Of a stretch of 34,051 nt of DNA, positions 29,888 through 34,051 are shown piece by piece (position 1 is the stretch's first letter; every line of letters starts with the position of its first letter). The stretch lies in the IMG/VR virus record IMGVR_UViG_3300036901_000034, positions 1 to 34,051 of that record; one strand, 5' to 3'. The translations under genes and the position numbers were made by a program. The notes below the pieces were generated by a model. That model was not told the origin of the DNA, did not search any database, and worked only from the letters and a program-made list of their open reading frames with translations. Origin of the DNA: a virus.

Positions 29888-31033
29888 ATGGCAGATTTAC
29901 CGCAGCAAGATACCATCGTTCAATACGTGGCCGATGGTATAACAACCACGTATATCGTGCCATTTTTCACCCCTATTGAGACTACTGGCGTTCCTGATTT
30001 AGATGTTTACACACAGGCGGCAAGTGCGCCACCTATTCCGTCCATTGATATTAATGAATGGAATGTAGCCTATACGTACACCCCAAATTTAGATCCAATT
30101 ACCGGGGGAATGATTACTTTCAATCCGGGATTTATACCACCAAACGGCTACATTGTAACAATTGTTAGAGATGTATCAGCCTCTCTTGATGTTGAATTTT
30201 CAAATGCGCAAACTTTTTCAGGTTATACGCTGGATTTCGCACTTGATAAATTATTGCTTATTACCCAACAAAATAAAACGTTTGCTCTTGAAAGAAATAT
30301 TTCCTATATCATTAATTCTTATTTACCTGAAGATTTATTATTGGCAAACGTCCAAATACCGATATTACAACCAGGCTATATCTGGATAGGGGCAGTTAAT
30401 GGTGGGGTAACATCGGCCTATCTTCAAGAGCCATCTGATGCCTCAACCTTGCGTTCAGAGTTAGCCAATAATGCGCCCATTACCGATGGCGCAAATTTAG
30501 TGGGTTATTATGATACGGTTAATATGGAGCCTACAACCGTAGATGCCCAGTTAACTTATTTGACAGAGCAAGCCGCGGCGGTATTTCCATCCGGTTCGCT
30601 CATTGATTTTGCAGGAACGACCCCCCCAACAGGCTTTTTAGTTTGTAATGGTGATTCGTACCTAACAGCAACCTATCCTAATTTATTTGCGGCTATTGGC
30701 TACGCGTGGGGTGGTTCAGGAGCTAACTTTAAAGTACCCAATTTAAGTCGTACAGTGACAATGGGATCAGGTGGAGTTGGTTCAGCGGTCATTGGAAATG
30801 TGGTCGGTAACACGGGTGGTCAAGAAACTCACTTGATGGCAGCAAATGAATTGGTCGCTCATAGTCATTCCATTCCAGTAGTCCAATCAAATTCGACTGG
30901 ACCATTAGGAATACCAACAAGTGCGCAAGCAGCCAATACAACACAGGCATCTGGTGTAACACCAACCGGAACAGTCGTGCCCTTTAACATTATACAGCCA
31001 GCAGCAATTGTATTGAAATGCATTAAGACTTAA
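29888..31033 (+). CDS. Tail fibre/collar protein (gp17-like N-terminus)
   Basis: 381 residues. The first ~150 residues (TTYIVPFFTPIETTG, then YTLDFALDKLLLITQQNKTF) look like the podovirus fibre N-terminal domain that binds the tail. A phage tail-collar domain covers about 234-290 (PSGSLIDFAGTTPPTGFLVC, then NLFAAIGYAWGGSG and FKVPNLSRTV), ending with a His-rich stretch (AHSHSI). AAGGAAAAG precedes the ATG. It probably forms the proximal fibre or adaptor for the 638-residue fibre at 32970. Confidence 0.85.
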   Translation: MADLPQQDTIVQYVADGITTTYIVPFFTPIETTGVPDLDVYTQAASAPPIPSIDINEWNVAYTYTPNLDPITGGMITFNPGFIPPNGYIVTIVRDVSASLDVEFSNAQTFSGYTLDFALDKLLLITQQNKTFALERNISYIINSYLPEDLLLANVQIPILQPGYIWIGAVNGGVTSAYLQEPSDASTLRSELANNAPITDGANLVGYYDTVNMEPTTVDAQLTYLTEQAAAVFPSGSLIDFAGTTPPTGFLVCNGDSYLTATYPNLFAAIGYAWGGSGANFKVPNLSRTVTMGSGGVGSAVIGNVVGNTGGQETHLMAANELVAHSHSIPVVQSNSTGPLGIPTSAQAANTTQASGVTPTGTVVPFNIIQPAAIVLKCIKT

Positions 31034-31037
31034 CGAA

Positions 31038-32513
31038 ATGAGTACACTTCAAGAAATAAAAGCCTTGCGGGATAAGGCTTTAAATGTGCATGCAATACAG
31101 CAAATGAGCGAGTATGAATTAACACGTGATGCAAAGAACAATTTACATGTAACATGGCAGGATGGTTATCAAATTACTATCCCTATCATCGAATATAGAC
31201 CTTATCAACGGGAAGCGCGTGATGTTTTGGTACAAGGTTTATATAAACGCTTACTAACTCAATGGACAAGACGTTCAGGTAAAGAGGTTACAACCTGGAA
31301 TGTGATTTTAGATTTTGCAATAAGTGAGCCAGGACTTTATATCATGGCATACCCCACGAACGTTCGAGCGCGAAAAATTTTGTGGGAAGGGGCTATGCTT
31401 GAAAAGAAAACAGGAGCAAGCATCAAATTTGTCGAGATGATCCCAAGACGATTATTAGCGCGGAGGCCCAACGATGCGGATATGTCGATCCACCTTACAA
31501 ACGGCAGCCTTATTTGGGTTGTTGGTTGTGATATTGATCCAGATAAGCTACGGGGTACTAACCCTCGTGGCATCGTATTTTCAGAACTCGCGTTCTCAGA
31601 TCCAAGTGTGTTGTATACCATGTTGCCCGTGTTGCGCCAAAATGGAGGCTGGCTATTCGGACAATCAACATATGACGGGATGAATCATTTTTATTGGATG
31701 CTTAAGAAAAACAAGGAAGATCCATTGTGGTTTTGTCGTGAAGAGAGCATTAATACATTAGTAGATGAGGAAGGAAAGCCATACATAACGGATGAGGATG
31801 TTGATGAAGATAGACGTGCTGGCATGCCTGAATACCTTATACAACAAGAGTATTACGGCATTGTGCAAATTAATGAAGAAACTAAGTACTTTGCTATTGC
31901 GATCAATAAAATTCATGAAACGAATCGCATCATCAAAGGTCACTATTTTCCTAATAAGGCCGTTTATGCTTTTTATGATATTGGGGTATCTGATTACACA
32001 GCTATTACATTAGCACAATTTGAAAGTCGGGCAGGAAAGTTATGGCCGACCGTCATAGGGTACATAGAAAATAACAATCGAGCCTTATCCTTTTACGTTG
32101 GTGAAATAAAAGCGTTTTGCAATGCCAGGAATTTGGTATTGAAGATGCATTTTGTACCGCATGATGGCGCAAACCGTAATTTTGGTGATGGATTAAAAAC
32201 AACCCAAGATTATTTGGTTGAAATGGGGGAAATGTGCAACATTGTAAAGCGTCCAAGCACGCACAAAACAGCAATTGAAGGAATACGGCAAAAACTGTAC
32301 ATGACAACATTCAATGAAGAAAACGCGCAACGATTAATAGACTGCCTTTCAAATTACGAAAAAGAATTTGATGTTAAAATGGGTAAATTCAAAGACCATC
32401 CAAAACACGATTGGTCAAGTCATGGCGTTAAAAGTTATCAAACGTTAGTTTTAGCCTTAGAGAGTGAATTGATAACGGAACTGGCGTATGATGTTATTTA
32501 TATAAATCAATGA
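31038..32513 (+). CDS. Terminase large subunit
   Basis: 491 residues. ATPase domain: a divergent Walker A RRSGKE (78-83), Walker B GIVFSE (178-183) and a TYDG coupling motif (about 211-214). Nuclease domain: three Asp positions in FYDIG (D314), PHDGANR (D376) and KHDWSSHG (D458) fit the RNase H-like terminase nuclease. It packages the DNA into proheads through the portal. Follows the collar fibre as in T7 (gene 19 after fibre). The packaging mode (cos, headful or terminal repeats) cannot be told from this sequence alone. Confidence 0.92.
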   Translation: MSTLQEIKALRDKALNVHAIQQMSEYELTRDAKNNLHVTWQDGYQITIPIIEYRPYQREARDVLVQGLYKRLLTQWTRRSGKEVTTWNVILDFAISEPGLYIMAYPTNVRARKILWEGAMLEKKTGASIKFVEMIPRRLLARRPNDADMSIHLTNGSLIWVVGCDIDPDKLRGTNPRGIVFSELAFSDPSVLYTMLPVLRQNGGWLFGQSTYDGMNHFYWMLKKNKEDPLWFCREESINTLVDEEGKPYITDEDVDEDRRAGMPEYLIQQEYYGIVQINEETKYFAIAINKIHETNRIIKGHYFPNKAVYAFYDIGVSDYTAITLAQFESRAGKLWPTVIGYIENNNRALSFYVGEIKAFCNARNLVLKMHFVPHDGANRNFGDGLKTTQDYLVEMGEMCNIVKRPSTHKTAIEGIRQKLYMTTFNEENAQRLIDCLSNYEKEFDVKMGKFKDHPKHDWSSHGVKSYQTLVLALESELITELAYDVIYINQ

Positions 32514-32528
32514 TAGCAAGGACATATT

Positions 32529-32801
32529 ATGATTACTTGGGGTTTTGCATGTGGCTATTCAGGATTGGCCGTTGTAGGGGTTAACTTTCCTAAACCAAGT
32601 AGTTATTTATACGTTTCAGGCAATACAGGCAATATAGTTTTTTTAAACAGCAACGGTCAGCCTCAATATTTCCCAAATGCACAAGGCAATAATCTTTACC
32701 CAATTGCCGCCAGTCAAATCGTGGCATCAGCAGTAATTAATGGCGTAACTTACACAACTACTGCGACCAATATTGTATATTTATCAACCAACATTCCATA
32801 G
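32529..32801 (+). CDS. Small beta-rich hypothetical protein
   Basis: 90 residues, Gly/Asn/Tyr-rich (KPSSYLYVSGNTGNIVFLNS, then VINGVTYTTTATNIVYLSTN). Possibly a small virion or fibre-associated protein given its position between terminase and fibre genes. Function unknown. Confidence 0.6.
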   Translation: MITWGFACGYSGLAVVGVNFPKPSSYLYVSGNTGNIVFLNSNGQPQYFPNAQGNNLYPIAASQIVASAVINGVTYTTTATNIVYLSTNIP

Positions 32802-32808
32802 GTGAAAT

Positions 32809-32967
32809 ATGCATTTTTATTCGCATTTGATTTCTATTTTTTTTCCTTTTGTGATTTTAAATAACAATGATGATCTACCTCCAACTAGCTATGAGTATGT
32901 GATTGATTATCAAGATAGGCAAGTTGTAACCTACAATAACGACAACGTCATTGCGACAGAGGTTTAA
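32809..32967 (+). CDS. Small hypothetical protein before the fibre
   Basis: 52 residues: a hydrophobic start (MHFYSHLISIFFPFVILN) then an acidic/Tyr-rich end (DDLPPTSYEYVIDYQDRQVV). GGTG lies 3 nt before the ATG and the stop is 2 nt before the fibre ATG. Function unknown; the hydrophobic start could be a membrane segment. Confidence 0.5.
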   Translation: MHFYSHLISIFFPFVILNNNDDLPPTSYEYVIDYQDRQVVTYNNDNVIATEV

Positions 32968-32969
32968 TC

Positions 32970-34051
32970 ATGGCCGTCAATATTCAGTTAAAACAGTTTA
33001 CTGTTAAAACAGCACCAGTCCCCGCGGATTTGGTTTACTCAGCAGATTCAACAAATAATTATAATGAAGTACAAACGACCATTGCTGAATTAATAGGTGC
33101 ATACCCCTCTCTTTTATCGATTGGCAGTTTAACAACGGCAGCAAATCAACTTATTTACTCAAGTGGGGTGAATACATTTTCGACAGCCACGTTAACTGCA
33201 TTTGGTTTATCGGTTTTAGCATTAACGGCAGGGGTAACTACACCCACGGCAGCGGCTCTAGCGACTTGGGATGCAAATGCAAATTTATCTGCAAATAATT
33301 TTTTACCGGGTTTCAATTCGATTCCATCAGCAGCTACAACAACAATACTCACGGTTGCAAGCGCTGAAGTGCAGCAAATTACTGGTGTAACTACTCAAAT
33401 AATACAAATGCCAGTGACTTCAACATTAAAACAAGGGCAGCCATATTCAATTATCAATAGTTCAACAGGCCTTGTAACCGTCAATTCATCGGGAGGAAAT
33501 GCTATAGGGACATTAGCACCTGGTACGATGATGAATTTGACAACGATATTAACCAGTGGGACAACAGCGGCATCCTGGTTTGCAGAATACGTGGTTTCCG
33601 GCGCAGTAAACTCAGTGGCGGGTGATAGTGGATCGGCTACACCCTCAAGCGGATCATTAACGTTTACAGGCGGCTCCACAGGATTAACTTTTGCGGGTTC
33701 AGGGCACACGCTCACGTTAGGCGGTTTATTGGGTGGGGGTTATGGGGGAACGGGTGTCAATAATGGTAGTTCAGTATTAACTTATGCTGGCAACGTATCC
33801 TTTTTAGGCTCCTTTACCTTTACAGGAACATTGACAGCAAACACCTCAGTCACGTTCCCAACAAGTGGCACGCTGGCAACGACAAGCCAATTGCCTACTG
33901 GCGCTGCTCTCACCGAGATCAACGATACGAACGTCACTTTGACATTAGGGGGTACTCCTGCAACCGCATTGCTTCAAGCCGTGTCATTTACTCTTGGCTG
34001 GAATGGGACCTTGTCAGGTGCGCGAGGTGGTACTGGCGTTGCTAACACAGG
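32970..34051 (+). CDS. Distal tail fibre protein, 5' part (continues at base 1)
   Basis: This is the first part of a 638-residue protein that continues across the circular join to the stop at 960-962. The ATG follows a GAGG ribosome site (gacagaggtttaatcATG) and directly follows the gene ending at 32967. The codon made of bases 33924, 1 and 2 keeps the frame. The N-terminus (MAVNIQLKQFTVKTAPVPAD, then a segment with NEVQTTIAELIGAYPSL) is a recurrent N-terminal module of phage fibre proteins. The body is Gly/Ser/Thr-rich with fibre repeats such as GGTGVNNGSS and FTGTLTANTSVTFPTSG. It is probably the receptor-binding fibre; the N-terminus would dock on the tail or on the collar-domain fibre at 29888. 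The family-level role is inferred from repeats and position. Confidence 0.85.
   Translation, partial: MAVNIQLKQFTVKTAPVPADLVYSADSTNNYNEVQTTIAELIGAYPSLLSIGSLTTAANQLIYSSGVNTFSTATLTAFGLSVLALTAGVTTPTAAALATWDANANLSANNFLPGFNSIPSAATTTILTVASAEVQQITGVTTQIIQMPVTSTLKQGQPYSIINSSTGLVTVNSSGGNAIGTLAPGTMMNLTTILTSGTTAASWFAEYVVSGAVNSVAGDSGSATPSSGSLTFTGGSTGLTFAGSGHTLTLGGLLGGGYGGTGVNNGSSVLTYAGNVSFLGSFTFTGTLTANTSVTFPTSGTLATTSQLPTGAALTEINDTNVTLTLGGTPATALLQAVSFTLGWNGTLSGARGGTGVANT
33815..33898 (+). repeat. 84-bp exact direct repeat in the fibre gene, copy 1
   Basis: Identical to 173-256, in frame. The flanking protein sequence is similar but not identical between copies (GGTGVNNGSS versus GGTGVANTGS), so the exact core looks recently homogenised or duplicated. 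Confidence 0.95.
33925..34051. repeat. Right copy of 127-bp terminal overlap
   Basis: Identical to bases 1-127. Removing it gives a unique circle of 33,924 bp. Confidence 0.95.

Noticed and set aside
31337-31621. Minus-strand frame within the terminase gene
   Set aside because: Shadow of a well-supported terminase ATPase domain.

Overview
The window is a complete, circularly closed genome of a short-tailed (podovirus-like) bacteriophage, cut open inside a tail-fibre gene. The last 127 bases (33925-34051) are identical to the first 127, so the unique genome is 33,924 bp, and the fibre gene starting at 32970 runs across the join to a stop at 960-962. The DNA is AT-rich, promoters look like ordinary sigma-70 sites, and the virion proteins follow the T7 order: portal, scaffold, capsid, tail tube A and B, three internal ejection proteins, tail fibre, large terminase. 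No DNA polymerase, RNA polymerase or integrase is visible, so the phage probably depends on host replication and transcription. A Gram-negative, probably gammaproteobacterial host is my inference; nothing in the sequence proves it.

Layout. 963-1280 is intergenic and holds a decayed 3' end of an IS200/IS605-type tnpB reading frame that looks like a stand-alone omega-RNA, plus a strong hairpin. 1281-3556 (minus) is a recombination/replication operon: SSB-like protein, Gp157-like protein, AAA ATPase, and two small proteins. Back-to-back promoters at 3605-3691 drive this operon leftward and, rightward, a Cro/C-type HTH regulator followed by a train of small, often ATGA-overlapping early genes (3717-6875). 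An inverted pair of consensus DnaA boxes lies at 3943-3965. 6960-7916 (minus) is an O-like replication initiator containing tandem 9-mers beside an AT-rich tract, which resembles a lambda-type origin. 8164-9632 (plus) holds a GH108 endolysin and small proteins. 9616-11055 (minus) is a second leftward early operon with a J-domain protein; two 16-bp palindromes sit inside it. Its promoter is nearly a copy of the one at 3605-3633.

From 11178 to the end (and over the join to 962) everything is rightward: small terminase candidate, about ten small proteins, portal, a Bbp19-like protein, a probable Acb2-type anti-CBASS cyclic-nucleotide sponge, scaffold, major capsid (with its own promoter and a structured leader of about 200 nt), a repeat-containing decoration or head-fibre protein followed by an intrinsic terminator, the tail tube, ejection proteins, a collar-domain fibre, large terminase and the distal tail fibre.

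The most unusual items are the orphan omega-RNA/tnpB relic, the two candidate origins, the paired palindromic operators with 21-bp spacing, and the Acb2-like gene.
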